Below are positions 12,791-23,603 of a stretch of 64,000 bases of DNA, piece by piece. The notes beneath the pieces were generated by a model. That model was not told the DNA's origin and made no database searches. It saw nothing but the letters and a program-made list of their open reading frames with translations. The stretch lies in the NCBI GenBank assembly GCA_963576565.1, contig OY755047.1:27565351-27629350 (forward strand). The letters run 5' to 3'. Source of the stretch: Aspidapion aeneum (taxonomy: Eukaryota; Arthropoda; Insecta; Coleoptera; Brentidae). Position 1 is the stretch's first letter; every line of letters begins with the position of its first letter. The position numbers and the translations under genes were made by a program.

Positions 12791-13226
12791 CTTTAATTTC
12801 GAAAAGTTTTTTTTGCTATAATGGTTTATGGTAGATAGGTTTTTTAATCAGAATCCAACTGTCGAATTGAGTATAATCTGTAACTTTTAGTTTTTCAGAT
12901 ATTAAATAAAGTTGGTATATTTCTTATAGAATGACCCTTTTCTTATTAAATTTTTAAAATCAGCATAAAATATCCTTTAATATAACGTATCATACTGTAG
13001 ACTACAGTATGCAATATACAGTATATTTAATTTTTTTATTGTTTTTTATATTTTTATTTTTGATCACCCGTTTAATTTCTTACAATTTTTTAGTTTTAAT
13101 ATTTTTAAAAAAATTCAAGCCTAATAAACGAATTCAAATATAAAATATAAACAAACAATACAAGAAAATACAAAAAATAGAAGGAAATAAAGGAGACATT
13201 CCATAAGGAAATAACAATTTTATGTA
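12791..13226. other. No recognisable feature
   Basis: Very AT-rich. Contains a short mirrored pair CATACTGTAGACTACAGTATG at about 12990-13010 (a perfect small palindrome) and otherwise nothing I can identify. Confidence 0.4.
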
Positions 13227-14020
13227 CAGGGTGTGTCATTATATTTTTCCCATCCTTTTAGACCATTAATAATTGATATAGGAATATACAAGAAATTGTG
13301 TTCGAATTTGCGAAATTTTTACTTTTAAATTGCATCTTGACTTTATTCCTGATGCTTGCCATATTTGATAGGCGCTCAAATTTATAGTTTTTCTAAATTG
13401 GATGCTCCTTATATTATTTAATTAATAGATTAGGCTTGGAACATATTTTCCAAAAATACCCGATATGCCGTACTTTAGAGCCATAGTTTCTGAGATATTA
13501 GCAATTATAACTGTACCGCTCTTGTGTTAATTTTAGTATCCTTATTCCAAATTATGTTAGTCCCCATGTATCAACAGTGACACTGACACAACTTTGTTGT
13601 CGTTACCGGTTGTCATTTTGAGTAAAAAAAAAATAGTTGTCATTGTCACTGTTTATACAAGGGGACTAACATAGTTCGAAATAAGGATACTGAAATTAAC
13701 ACAAAAGTGGTAATGTTATTTTTTTATCATTTAAAAATTTATCGCTAATATTTCAAAAACTATTTATCAAAACTGCGACATATGGGGTATTTTTGGAAAG
13801 TATATTCCAAGGCTTATCTATTAATTAAATAATATAAGGAGCATCCAATTTACAAAAACTATATATTTGAGCGCCTGTCAAATAAGGTAAGCATCAGGAA
13901 AAAAGTCAAGATGCAATTTAGAAGTAAAAATTTCGCGAATTCGAACACAATTTCTTTTATATTCCTACATCAATTATTAATGATCTAAAAGGGTGGGAAA
14001 AAATATAATGAGACACCCTG
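13227..14020. mobile_element. Long foldback element with CAGGGTGT ends
   Basis: The two halves are inverted copies of about 390 bases meeting near 13620. Left CAGGGTGTGTCATTATA pairs with right TATAATGAGACACCCTG. Inner blocks also pair: GCGCTCAAATTTATAG with CTATATATTTGAGCGC, and TTAGTCCCC with GGGGACTAA. A TA dinucleotide flanks each end (13225-13226 and 14021-14022), consistent with TA target duplication. No coding sequence is present. The arms differ by point changes and small indels. It is a non-autonomous class II element, plausibly of the Tc1/mariner group, inferred only from the TA. Confidence 0.85.
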
Positions 14021-15225
14021 TAATTTCTCAAGAACTTAAAGTGACAGATGAAATTCAATTTGACAGTCCCAACAACATTGAATTGAATTGAACTTTCAAA
14101 AATGTGTCGGAAATAAATAAACAAATAACAAACATAAAGCAGAGGAAATAGTCCTGAAATAAGAATAATTTAAAAATTACATATTAGAAAAGCTTGAACA
14201 CGATTGTAGAAAAATTGAAACATCGCGGTAGTGTTGTTTGTCAAAAAGATAAGTTTTTAAAATTTTGTTAGGCAAATATTTATTTTTCTTATAAACCACT
14301 GGCAAATTTCGGTTGTAAGCCTATAACACAATAGCATTGATGTCTGCGGCTACCATTACCCCGTTCTTAGGACAAGCCCGACGGTGCGGAATTTTTTTCA
14401 AATTTAAGTAAAATATTCTCAGTCACTATCCTAATTTTCCAACAAAGTTTTGTAAGGATAAAATATTATTAAGAGGTTGAATTAAATATTCTTTGAGGAT
14501 TACATTTTGTAAAATATTTTAAATGTGAATGATTTTAAGCTGCTCATAACACTAGTATAGTTTTTTACTTGAAATGGCGTTTGCTTTATCACAAAGAAAT
14601 AAAACTTTTGTTTTACTCAAATTTTTGTTTTTTCTTTAAGTGTTGATAATTACGTCATTCTTTATAGCCTACGTATTATTAATTTTAAAGAACAAATTAC
14701 TAGTTTCCCTGCTATAATACCATTTCGTGCTCCGATCGTCCTGTCAGTTTGAATGTCAACAGCTATCGATTAATGTTTATTATAAACTTTCCACTCGGCC
14801 TCGGTAACCTTTTCCCTTACGCTTCACCTCTAATCCATACTGGTGACGTCGATGCCCTGGCCTAGCGTATTCCCCCCCACCCTGAAGTCGTGAAAGTGTA
14901 TGGTGGGGAGTTTCCAGGAACGTAGAGGGGAAGGGAGACTGTTTATGAATGAATGACGTCAGTAAACCTCTCCGGACCTAACAAGGACATATCGGCATTG
15001 AAATACTATGACATTGACTGATATTTGTTACTTAAAGCGCAAATATCTAAAAAAGGACAGGGTTTAGAGTTTTAATTCAAAGACCTAATTCTAATTTAAA
15101 AAACAGTTTTTTTTCTCTGCGTAAAAGTCAAATATTTTTTCTTTTCTTTTATTTTTGGCGTCACATTCCTCATTGTTAAGGTCACACACGTAGGTCTTGT
15201 TTATCACTTAGTTATATTATTATTT
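14021..15225. other. Mostly unrecognised; weak dispersed repeat
   Basis: Positions 14380-14530 resemble 36690-36830 on the same strand (shared AATATTC.CAG.CACTATCC and GTAAGGAT.AAA), so part is a dispersed repeat. A GC-richer patch at 14720-14980 includes CCCCCCCACCCTGAAGTC and no clear exon. Confidence 0.35.
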
Positions 15226-15365
15226 TAGGGCTGGATGCACCTTCGTGACATTATTACCATCATCACGGCTTGAGTCAAGTATTAATAATTACTTAAGCCG
15301 TGTTGACAGTATGGGGTAAGTGATAATCGGCACTTCAATGTGTCATTTAAACGTTGGAGGAAGCG
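15226..15365. repeat. Small hairpin, possibly MITE remnant
   Basis: CACGGCTTGAGTCAAGTA (15274) faces its imperfect reverse complement TACTTAAGCCGTG (about 15291-15303), preceded by GGGCTGGATGCACC. The right terminal arm expected of a complete MITE is not visible. Confidence 0.4.
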
Positions 15366-15613
15366 GCCTTTAGCCTTTGAGACTAGAGTTGGAATGCAGC
15401 TTTTTTAGAAAGTTCTATCAAGGAACATCCAAATTACTGTATTTCAGCCCTTGATTGCATGGAATCATCTGTAATTTATTTAGTATATTCATGTGTTTGA
15501 TGATGATTCATATGTGAGTGGATCTTGAAGCCCTTCCACTGCGACCACCAGTGGGTCTATTGTGGCTCACTTTTGAGTTTAGGTGAGACACTGTTCAGAT
15601 TTTCAGAATTAAT

Positions 15614-16100
15614 CTAAGGTTTACCGAAAGTGTCCTGATGAAAACGTGGAATAGCCGGACATTCATAAAGTACATGTCTAACTGTTTCGTCGTCCTCTGT
15701 AAGGAGTCTACATTTGGTGTATTTTGTTAGTCCCATTCTGTGCATGGATACTCTTAGTAAACAGTGACCTGTAGAAAGTCCAGTCACTATACGGATCTCC
15801 TGTCTCCTACAAGGTTCTTGAATGGAGTCTTTAGAGTGAACCAGTTCTGGCATATTTATCCAGTATTGTTGAAAGGTGATCTTCATCCATTCCAATATGG
15901 TTGATTTACCAGCATTGTATGCTATCCCCAGGGCTAGTTTAGGGCAGAAAAATTTAGCAGATGCCGCTTCTCTTGCTGTTTGGTCTACGGCCTCATTTCC
16001 CTCGTGCCAGAATGCGCTGGTATTCATACTAATGATCACTACCAAGCGCACTCAGTGAGTCCCTACAGCTCCTCACGGTTCCCGACGAGACCGTATATTA
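15614..16100 (-). pseudogene. LINE RNase H and C-terminal domain (I/R1-like)
   Basis: An uninterrupted 145-codon frame runs from 16051 down to 15614. Near its start is WHEGNEAVDQTAREAASA, the RNase H end with the conserved Asp. After that comes the linker of the family, then LSTGHCLLRVSMHRMGLTK and the cysteine/histidine-containing C-terminus (CRLLTEDDETVRHVLYECPA). This is the usual end of I/R1-like LINE ORF2. The apparent start codon is internal to RNase H: the upstream half of that domain decays above about 16060 and no reverse transcriptase follows upstream. It is the longest intact LINE coding remnant here, in a different copy from those at 4.5-5.7 kb and 43.6-44.0 kb. Confidence 0.85.
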
Positions 16101-17009
16101 ATGTGTAATATTTTGTTTTATTTTTGTTAACGAAAATAATTAATCATAAAGAAGGTCAAAATAAATGAAAGCCTTTCTATTTCACATACTGAGTATACAT
16201 AATATGACACGGTCAGTATTTTTAAAACTGCCGTTGCTGTTGGAGACCCAGATTAAACCGAATTTTCCCCATTTTACAAAAAAATATTGTTGCTTACGTA
16301 AGTACACGTTTTATCCAATATCTATAAGAAGACGTCCCAAATGCCTAAACCAGGCAATAAACTTGACAGCTTTTGTCATGTTTGTTTATTTTATAATACG
16401 CTATGACCGTGAATTTAATTAAACGTTATATAAAGTTCAATATCTTTGTTAATAGAGACTTATTGAAATAAAGCTATTCAATAATAGTGTGAGGCAGTAT
16501 TCTGATTGATTTAAATTGCAGGCTGCCAGTTGATCTTTCAAAATTGACATACCAAAGTCGAATTCAAACCTAAGTCGTTTATTTATTTACAATTAAAGTC
16601 GACAGTATTTTTTTCGGTTCGTATAGGAAACAAAATCCTTATGTTGAAAGATTAGCTGTCATATTTCAATGCAAAACTGTCAAAATACGGCCTGACGCTA
16701 TTATTGCGTGGATTTATTCCAATAAGTCCCTAATAACTTACTATCGGTTTTTAACTTTGGTAATTTAAGAACTTATTTTTTAGGAATAAAAAGAGCACTT
16801 TTTAGCGTTTTAGGTATACGGGCGTGGGATTTCTGGGATGAAAAGAATAAAAAGTGACATATCAGGGTTAAAAAGTAAACATCGGGATAAAAAGTAGCAG
16901 ATTAGGGATAAAATGGAAAATTCCGAAAAAAAACCTAAAAACTCAAAAAAAAAATAGAAAAAACTCGGGAAAAAGGTCCAGAACTGCGAAAAATAGCATA
17001 TAAACCTTG
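16101..17009. other. Unrecognised, with a dispersed repeat at 16590-16790
   Basis: Positions 16590-16790 resemble 36030-36180 on the same strand: TGTCAAAATAC.GCCTG.C, TTATTCCAATAAGTCC and neighbouring blocks occur in order. Part (TTACTATCGGTTTTTAACTT) recurs at about 19325. The 16165-16422 open frame has no recognisable domain. Confidence 0.5.
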
Positions 17010-17136
17010 TCTTTGTTCGAAACTCGTAGACAATGATTAAATAGAAACAAAATTTCGGACTTCCATTGTCTTTATTTATTTTAAACACGACATTTCGGTT
17101 AGTAAGTATCTTTAACCGTTTGTGTAAACTAAACAA
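17010..17136 (-). mobile_element. Penelope-like terminal sequence, degenerate copy
   Basis: Read on the minus strand, this matches the right arm and tail of the insertion at 47428-47630: TACTTACTAACCGAAATGTC, then AATAAATAAAGACAATGG, then ATCATTGTCTACGAGTTTCG. The stem segment has decayed (AACGGTTAAAG instead of AACGGTTAGAG) and the core GAAACGTC has become GAAATGTC. It is single, not inverted-repeated. It shows that the 47 kb sequence is a dispersed family. Confidence 0.7.
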
Positions 17137-17524
17137 TCCAGTCTACAGGCTACTATCTATACTACTTGGTTTCAATTGTTTATTGAATCTATTTTTTTTT
17201 AATTAACATTGTATAAATGTACATTTTTTTAACAACGAAAATTATTTGAGTTTAAAATTTTTTTAACTTTTATACGTTTTTTTGTGATTTTTTTATTATT
17301 TTTTTGTTATGTTAAATATTATGTTTTGTTAAATATTTATTAAGAACACTCTTGTGTTAGTGAAATCATGCAATTTCGATTTAATGGTTTTTTATCTTGC
17401 TTTTTTTTTAAACTGTTTAAATTTGTAAGTTGCTTCGTCAATGATTTTTTGTAAAAATTTGGACAATAAAGCTTAGTTGAATTGAATTGACTTGAATTGG
17501 TGCGCAGTCAGGTGTAACGGCCGT

Positions 17525-17733
17525 TTTATTAATCCAAAATGTTCTCAGTTTAATTCCATTTTTCGACTGATTTGTTAACTTAAAAAATTCACTGTGGCTA
17601 TAAAACTATTTGTATCGCAATGACGTTTTGAATTTAGGTTAGAGAAAGATTGAGGTTAGGTTTTAGTAGCGATATTCGATCAGTGTCGCCCTCTATGTTC
17701 CTATATGCAAAATATAAAAGACAGCCCACGTAA
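17525..17733 (-). mobile_element. Mariner 5' end fragment
   Basis: On the minus strand this carries a terminal repeat (ends CTGTCTTTTATATTTTG, 17709-17726), an untranslated leader and the first codons of a transposase. These align with the mariner copies at 27914-28840 and 55678-59073. Homology stops near 17525, shortly after the start codon at about 17553, so the rest of the element is lost. It preserves the leader without the foldback that interrupts the 57 kb copy. Confidence 0.8.
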
Positions 17734-17819
17734 ATGTCAAAGCTTGGTACTTACGTACTTACTTGAATTTGCTTGTATGGATAAGACTAAGCAAAGTATA
17801 ACCTTCGCTGAAAAGAAAT

Positions 17820-18420
17820 AGCTCTCGTCAGTAATTTTTTACCGAAAAAATCAATTGCAATTGACTGCAGCAACTATCGTACCATCAGCCTCATTTACAA
17901 GTATACTTTAAAACATGTCTAAAGATTATGCTAAACGACATTTAATGAAAGCTCGATTTGGATATAAATCACAACCATTTTGATCTTATTATAGGTTAGG
18001 AATATTTGCATTTGATTTTACTAGGACGGCTATGTCTAGATGTTTCCCAAGATGCCTGTATCATCGATTATAACAAAGCCTTTGCAGAAATAAAGCTAAA
18101 TAAGCCTTAAAAATCTGCAAAGAATTCCAAACTAACTAATTCGAAAAACAGCGAAGAGTATGATCTGAAACTCAGTGTGAAAAAACAAAGTAAAAATATT
18201 AAAAAGTATCCAATTGACAATGAACAGATAAGAGTTGAAGGTGAGTCCAATACATAGATATACTTGCAACTGCAACCGAACGAAACCCAACCAACCGAAC
18301 CGAACCATCTACTTATAATACCGACTTCACCAAAGAAATAAAAGTACGCATAAAGAAGTGAGGATTAAATTTTATAAGAGCTAAAGAAAGTTTTGTGTCA
18401 TCAATGTTTAACTAAAAAAC
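17820..18420 (+). pseudogene. LINE reverse transcriptase fragment
   Basis: Plus-strand blocks in different frames: IDCSNYRTISL (about 17865-17895), SQDACIIDYNKAFAEI (about 18040-18085) and KEIKVRIKK (about 18340). These are the finger, palm-A and post-RT segments of the same family as the minus-strand relic at 52310-53560. The catalytic YADD block has been deleted. Heavily frameshifted and short; not functional. Confidence 0.65.
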
Positions 18421-19540
18421 AAATCGTCGCCAGACGCGCAAAATGTAGCAAGATGAGGAGAAGAAAATACTGAATAGAGGGCGGCGAATTAAAATAACAT
18501 CGTAAAAAGGATTTATACCAGTTTTAAGACTTGCAGTTTCATCTAAATTTCTCATCAAGAAATGAACAATAAAGCGCTGTTTATATACTGAATTTATCAA
18601 AATATTATCTACAAACATCACATTAAAAAAATTTCTGCGCCACGTGACGAAATGCTGTTTTTTTTTCTCTGTTTTATGACGCCACCGTGTGGCCTGGATA
18701 TTAATCGCAGTCATAATAATTAGATAACTTGCAGCTTTCGAGATGCTGGTGTGCAGAAGTATACGTAAGGAGTGATAAGTTCATTAAAAAGTTTGAGGAT
18801 TCCTAGGGGACTTAATATTGGAAAACAATTAATTACTTGTCGCAATTAAAAGAAATGAATTCTCCGATATCTTCGATTTGAGGACCATGAACCCAAAATG
18901 TGGAAAGGAGCCCAGTCTACCTTTCTTGTGTCCATCCTAGTCCCGATTTCAAATTTAACAGTTAAAAGAGACAAATAATATTTAAATAAACCAGAAGAAA
19001 ACGACAAACATATAAATTCACAACTTATAGATTTAGGATATAATATAAATCCTTTATTTAGCAAAGCTAATTCACATAATATTAAAGAAAAAGCTCCATT
19101 GGTACTTAGAAACCAAATTATAATGCGATGTATCAAAAACCACGTTCTTTAAGTGCCGTTGTCAACGTATTGAAGAAAGAAAGTTAGAGAGAAACAGAGA
19201 GAGATCGAAATGTTTAAAATAAGGGTTGACTTTGAAAATACAGGTACACCGCCCTTCAAATGACCTTATCGATTTGTTGAAAGCTTTCGAGGGCATATCG
19301 CGAAATTGAACGTGTTGAGTGACCTACTATCGGTTTGTTAACTTTGCCATTTCATGAATGAAGCCCACGCTTGGAAATAATGCACAACGGTCAAAGTAGG
19401 GGAGGGTTAGCAGCAGCTCTAGCAGTGGAAATAATTCCATAATGGAAATAACCTTACACTATAGAGATATTAATAATTCTCGAGGGAAAGATTGCAGGTC
19501 CAATACACACACTCATACTTAAAATAGCTCTGGTGCTGGA
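18421..19540. other. No recognisable feature
   Basis: Minus-strand open frames of 96-100 codons exist here but show no domain. Positions 19320-19350 carry a piece of the dispersed repeat also found at 16740. Confidence 0.35.
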
Positions 19541-19544
19541 ATCC

Positions 19545-19690
19545 CCATCCATCGTTATAAAAGACAAAAAATTCGACGAAGATCTTAAAGAAAAATGGTA
19601 TAACAGTCCAATTTTAAAAACGGAATTATTGATAACCGGACATTATCAAAAATATAATTTATTAAAACAAGACTTGAACAGAATCGAAGG
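19545..19690. repeat. Dispersed repeat, family also at 32.7, 34.1 and 45.5 kb
   Basis: The blocks TCGTTATAAA.GA, AAAATGGTATAACAGT and GACATTATCAAAAA recur in order at 45500-45630. The central AAATGGTATAACAGTtCAAT also occurs at 32757 and 34110. All four copies are on the plus strand and lie next to LINE relics, so they may be part of a LINE body that I cannot read as protein. Confidence 0.65.
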
Positions 19691-19704
19691 TTATCCTACA
19701 TGAC

Positions 19705-20080
19705 TTTGTGAAAGTGTCGAAATGGATGCAATAGGAAGATCAATGAGAATATTTGGAACAGATTGTATAAGAAATGAGATCATAAAAGACAGAATGGGAA
19801 TTGAGGGAATCATAACGGATGACATCACTAAAAGAGAACTGATATGGTACGGCTATGTACAATGGTTGAACGACGAAAGATTACCAAAGTAGGTCCTAGA
19901 ATGACAACCAATAGGGCGCAGAAAAAGAGAGCGTTCTAAACGAATGGCAACAGTCAATCCAAAGATCAATGAGTTAATAAAACCTGCCAGAAGATGATTG
20001 TCAGGATCGAAGGAGGTGGAGAATAGCCGTCGGACATTGTAGCAATACGTTCTAAACCGACATAGTGGTACTAGTATAAA
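19705..20080 (+). pseudogene. LINE ORF2 C-terminal fragment
   Basis: Plus-strand reading gives EMDAIGRSMRIFGTD, CIRNEIIKDRMGIEGI, then ELIWYGYVQWLNDERLPK and GRRKRERSKR. This is the C-terminal region after reverse transcriptase found in RTE-like insect LINEs, including the conserved WYGHV motif (here WYGYV). One stop lies in the middle. The same segment lies inverted at 9728-10030. Confidence 0.8.
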
Positions 20081-20649
20081 ATTTGGATTCTTTATTTTTT
20101 TAAAACTTCATTCATTCTCCCCGACAGCCCTCAGTTACAAGGACGTAAAATAAAAAAACCTTGTTGAAAACCCAATTCAAAACTCATGTAAACGTAATAT
20201 TATAACTTTAACCCCGCAATTCCTTGACAGGCAGGATAAAAAATATTATATTAATTCATATTAACTAAGAAAGCAACAAAAGAAAAGACAATTAAAATTC
20301 ACCGTTACGAAACCTTTTTGCTAATTTTTTAAGCCCACTCAAAATTATAAATTTTGTGTTGAAATGGTCGAGTTTAACTAAAAAGGCCAAAAGAGGGCGT
20401 TCGAATTAAAAAATCGAGAAAGTGAGACCTTCAAAACTTAATTTGGAAAAGTAAAGGTAAGTATTGGTTTCAATTAATTAATATTAGTCATAAGCTTTTT
20501 GTTCTGGAACTTTAAAAATATTGCATAATTAATATAGAACAAATTTTAAACAATTTTGGTTTTGCAGTTAAAGTAAAAAATAAAGTCTGCTAATCAAGGT
20601 ACTATATGGGTAAAGGTTTAAGCTATTTTGGACTTCACTATTCAATATA
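20081..20649. other. No recognisable feature
   Basis: AT-rich, without coding signal or visible repeat. Confidence 0.4.
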
Positions 20650-21213
20650 CAGTGTGTTCCAAGTTAAGTGTCCACCATTGCTAACTGTGTTATTATGAAG
20701 TATAAATTCGCAAACTAGTAGAATTTTTGACGCTCTTTTAGATGCTTAAATAAAAAAAAATAAGGTTTTGAGTTTTTGCAAAAAATATGAAACAAATTTT
20801 AATTGAACACCCTGTATTTTATATTTTTTTTTTTGATAGATCTTTCAATTTTAAACAAAAATTAACTTCTGATTTTTTTCCTAAAGTTAAAAATAAGAAA
20901 ATATTCCAAATTCAAAATTACGCTTAGACTTTTCTACCAAATAAAATTTCAATACGTTCTTCAATTTTAAAATATCTTCGTTATTTTTAACTTTAGAAAA
21001 AAAGACCTATCAAAAAGAATTAGAAATTACCGGGTGTAAATAAATTTTTTTAAATGTTTTTTTGAAAAAACTGGAAAACTTCAAAAAGCGATGGTCTATT
21101 TTTTTATTTAAGTGTCTTAAAGGGCATCAAAAATTCTATTAGTTTGCCAATTTAAATTTTTTAATAAATAGAATAATAGAAAACTTAGCAATGGTGGATA
21201 CTTAAACACCCGG
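20650..21213. mobile_element. Foldback element, TA-flanked
   Basis: Inverted halves of about 270 bases. Left GTTAAGTGTCCACCATTGCT pairs with right AGCAATGGTGGATACTTAAA, and CTAAAGTTAAAAATAAG (about 20882) pairs with CGTTATTTTTAACTTTAG (about 20982). The ends are CAGTGTGTT and CACCCGG, each next to TA (20648-20649, 21214-21215). Internal ACACCCTGTA/ACCGGGTGT motifs occur at the middle of each arm. No coding sequence. Confidence 0.8.
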
Positions 21214-22222
21214 TATAGACCGAACGCCAGTATAGGAATACATTTCTGCCCCCTCTCCCAACCGTAGAAATTTTCGACATATTCATAAATTTTTTTGTTG
21301 CTTTTGGTTTTAGGTTTTACTTGTTTACCACTTGCTAATTATAGCATCCCTATCCCTGCTAATTATAAATCTTCCTTCGCTTCGTTAGAAACTAATTTTC
21401 TCAAAAGAAAAGTATCACTTTTATTAATTAGTGTGTCTTTTTTTTATTTTAATACAAGCACATTTTTAATTGTGTCCTGTTTTTACTACAAGTTAAGAGC
21501 AATTTAGTAGCGTCATTTTTGTACTAAGCTCTTAATATATGATTAAATAAAAAGGTTTGAGAAATTTAATCGTACAACTTCTTTCAAATAGTGAGATACA
21601 GTTTTGGAGATATCATAATTTTTGTATGAAAGTACTTTTTGTTAAAATGTTCGCATTTTTTTAAAATATTGTTTGCCGAAACGCAAAAACGATAGGTACT
21701 AGAAAAAAAAATATATTTAACGCATTGCAGCTCTCGCTCCCCTCATGCTACAAACTCATCGCATCGAAATAAATTGCAAAATAAACCAATGCGTTTCTAA
21801 AAAAATTGTCGTAAATGATAAAAAAATAAACTTAAGAACTTGAAATTTGGCAATAATTCTGGCATTTTACTGATGTTTTTCTCCTCTTTAACACGGAATC
21901 AATCTCATTAATATTGGATTAAAAATATTTTAGATTTCCGTTGACTTTCGTTCCCAAAATAAATGCATGAGTTTCCTTAAAACCTGTAACCTTAATCCTT
22001 ACTTACTACGCGCCTAGATTATGTAGCCAATCAAACCTTCAATAAATTTAATTAAAATTAATGTATAGCTCGGGTCATATATGCTCTTTGAATATAAATT
22101 AAAAATTAAAAAAAAATTTTACCACGTGACGTCAGTATCACAATCAATAATGCGGGGACATGCGCACCGACATACCATATGTATCGCCTCACTGCTCTGT
22201 AAGCATCGATAAAGTCACTTAC
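21214..22222. other. No recognisable feature
   Basis: AT-rich. On the minus strand this would be the intron downstream of the 22223-22442 exon. I could not find the next exon, which should begin with two bases completing a split glycine codon. Confidence 0.35.
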
Positions 22223-22442
22223 CTGTTGGGTTGGGTGCTCCACTAAACCACATGGCAACCAAGTCGTCCATGCTGGCCCCCGCGCTTCCCGGTGTGACAG
22301 GATAATGTGGTTGGCTGGGGTAGTAGTGTGTTGGCGCGACGAAGTTATCCATTGACAGACGACTCGGTATGGGCTGGTGAAGCGGGGGGTTTTGGTAACC
22401 CATGACGTCTCGTCGGGAATTGTCCAAGAGAAGTTGCTGAAC
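22223..22442 (-). CDS. Internal exon of an unrecognised host gene (downstream of the 26.5 kb exon)
   Basis: On the minus strand a polypyrimidine-type acceptor (ATTGACAG) ends at 22443. The exon opens VQQLLLDNSRRDVMGYQN and runs 220 bases to a donor (ACAG|GTAAGT) at 22222-22221. It stays open throughout and contains no transposon motif. The sequence is rich in Pro, His, Ser and Tyr (PPLHQPIPSRLSMDNF, then THYYPSQPHYPVTPG) and ends with MDDLVAMWFSGAPNPTG. It enters in phase 0, as the 26549-26742 exon leaves, and exits in phase 1. GC content is clearly above the flanks. The composition suggests a disordered region, perhaps of a regulatory or RNA-binding protein. I do not recognise the family; no start or stop codon is within the exon. 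Confidence 0.85.
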
Positions 22443-22789
22443 CTGTCAATAATATAAGTATTTTGGAGAGAATTTACAAACATAAGAATCTTAAAGTAGG
22501 AAGAAGTAATTACATTCAAGTCACAATTAACATTATCCTCTTGCACTACATATTAAAAGTGAGCGAATATCTTGATGCCAAGTTGCTGTGGAAAGCACTG
22601 TATGCTTAGAAATATAGAATAAGAGAAGAACTTAGGTTAAGTTAGGAAAGTCTTATGTAACGATTCATAACAAGTTAATACTTTTTAGATAAAAACTGAA
22701 GCCTGAATGGTATACAACATTGGTATTGTATTAAAAATAGTAACATACGCTAATTAGAGATTTTCAAAAGTAATTAGGGATATTTTTAT

Positions 22790-23130
22790 TGCATCTTCGC
22801 ACGTTCGAAGTAGTGACACGTATTGGAACCTAAAATTTAAAACTGTAGTAAAGACCAACTAAACAAAAAACCATAAAGACAGAATTCATCGGTATGTGAA
22901 TGTGGAAGCGACTAAGGTTGTAGACATTACTAAGCTAGGTAGTTTATGGCCCATCGCACCGACTTTCTTTTTCGTTACTTAGCCCTAAGTGTTCCTTATT
23001 ACGTCATATTATGATTATATTAAGAAACGCTTTAAGCTAAGTAACGAAAAAAAAGTCGGTGAGATGGACCCTTAAAGACTAAAAAGAGTAAATTCATTTA
23101 AGCTAGGAAGTGGTGTCTTACTGACTAGAA
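22790..23130 (+). pseudogene. Jockey LINE 3' end, split by a MITE
   Basis: Plus-strand sequence matches the end of the Jockey relic at 33760-33960 in order: CGTTCGAAGTAGTGAC, then AAACTGTAGTAAAGA, then ATGTGGAAGCGAC, and after the MITE (22947-23071) AAGACTAAAAAGAGT and AGCTAGGAAG. In the better copy this stretch encodes the Jockey C-terminus. Here stops and indels destroy the frame. Confidence 0.7.
22947..23071. mobile_element. Harbinger-like MITE, 125 bp, copy 1
   Basis: A near-complete palindrome. Left GGCCCATCGCACCGACTTTC faces right AAAGTCGGTGAGATGGACCC, and the middle pair CTTAGCC/AAGCTAAG continues the arms. Flanked by the 3-bp direct repeat TTA (22944-22946 and 23072-23074). A second 125-bp copy lies at 53571-53695. 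The 3-bp TWA duplication is characteristic of PIF/Harbinger elements; the superfamily call is inferred from that alone. Confidence 0.85.
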
Positions 23131-23132
23131 TG

Positions 23133-23241
23133 TAACAAAATAAAACAAATCCAGAAATTATGGATGTAATTGAAGCTAGTAAGTTGTGGCTTAATGACTA
23201 GACTGTAACAAAATAAAACAAATCCAGAAATTATGGATGTC
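23133..23241. repeat. Tandem duplication, about 64-bp period
   Basis: GACTAGAATGTAACAAAATA..CAGAAATTATGGATGT occurs twice (23131 and 23195), nearly identical, with TAGTAAGTTGTGGCTTAAT between. It probably arose within the Jockey tail. Confidence 0.85.
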
Positions 23242-23244
23242 AGG

Positions 23245-23525
23245 AGGTAAGTAATGCTATTAGTTCTATTGCTTTATAGACAATACTAAAACCAGAATAG
23301 ACATATGGTATTAACTATAGGGTTGCACTAGAAGAAGTACCATTTTAAAATATTTGTATCGAGAATTAAAAATAAAGTTCTGCGAAACATTGTGAATATC
23401 CTTTGGTACTTTCGAACATAGTGACCTTCATCGAGACCTCATATTCGAATCTGTAGCAGAGACTTTAGAAAACGCAAAAAACCATGAAAATAGAATCCAT
23501 GACATGTAAATGTGGAAGCGATTAA
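23245..23525 (+). pseudogene. Jockey LINE C-terminal fragment
   Basis: Shifting frames give LKPE..TYGI (about 23285-23315), then SNIVTF.. over the segment CGAACATAGTGACCTTCATC (23414), which in the 33.8 kb copy reads RNSDLHQDL. It ends ATGTGGAAGCGATTAAGG. Same family as the neighbouring relic and the longer copy at 32700-34080. Confidence 0.7.
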
Positions 23526-23603
23526 GGAGATGTGTTGTTATTCGAATCAGCTGTATATTTTTCTGCACAGTACACATGGTGTTTTCTGTAATTTATTTGT
23601 AAA

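Noticed and set aside
15876..16058. Plus-strand 60-codon frame
   Set aside because: Antisense of the RNase H relic.
22106..22546. 146-codon minus-strand frame covering the 22.2 kb exon in another frame
   Set aside because: The exon frame has matching splice sites and phase; the longer frame has neither and reads through the donor and acceptor.
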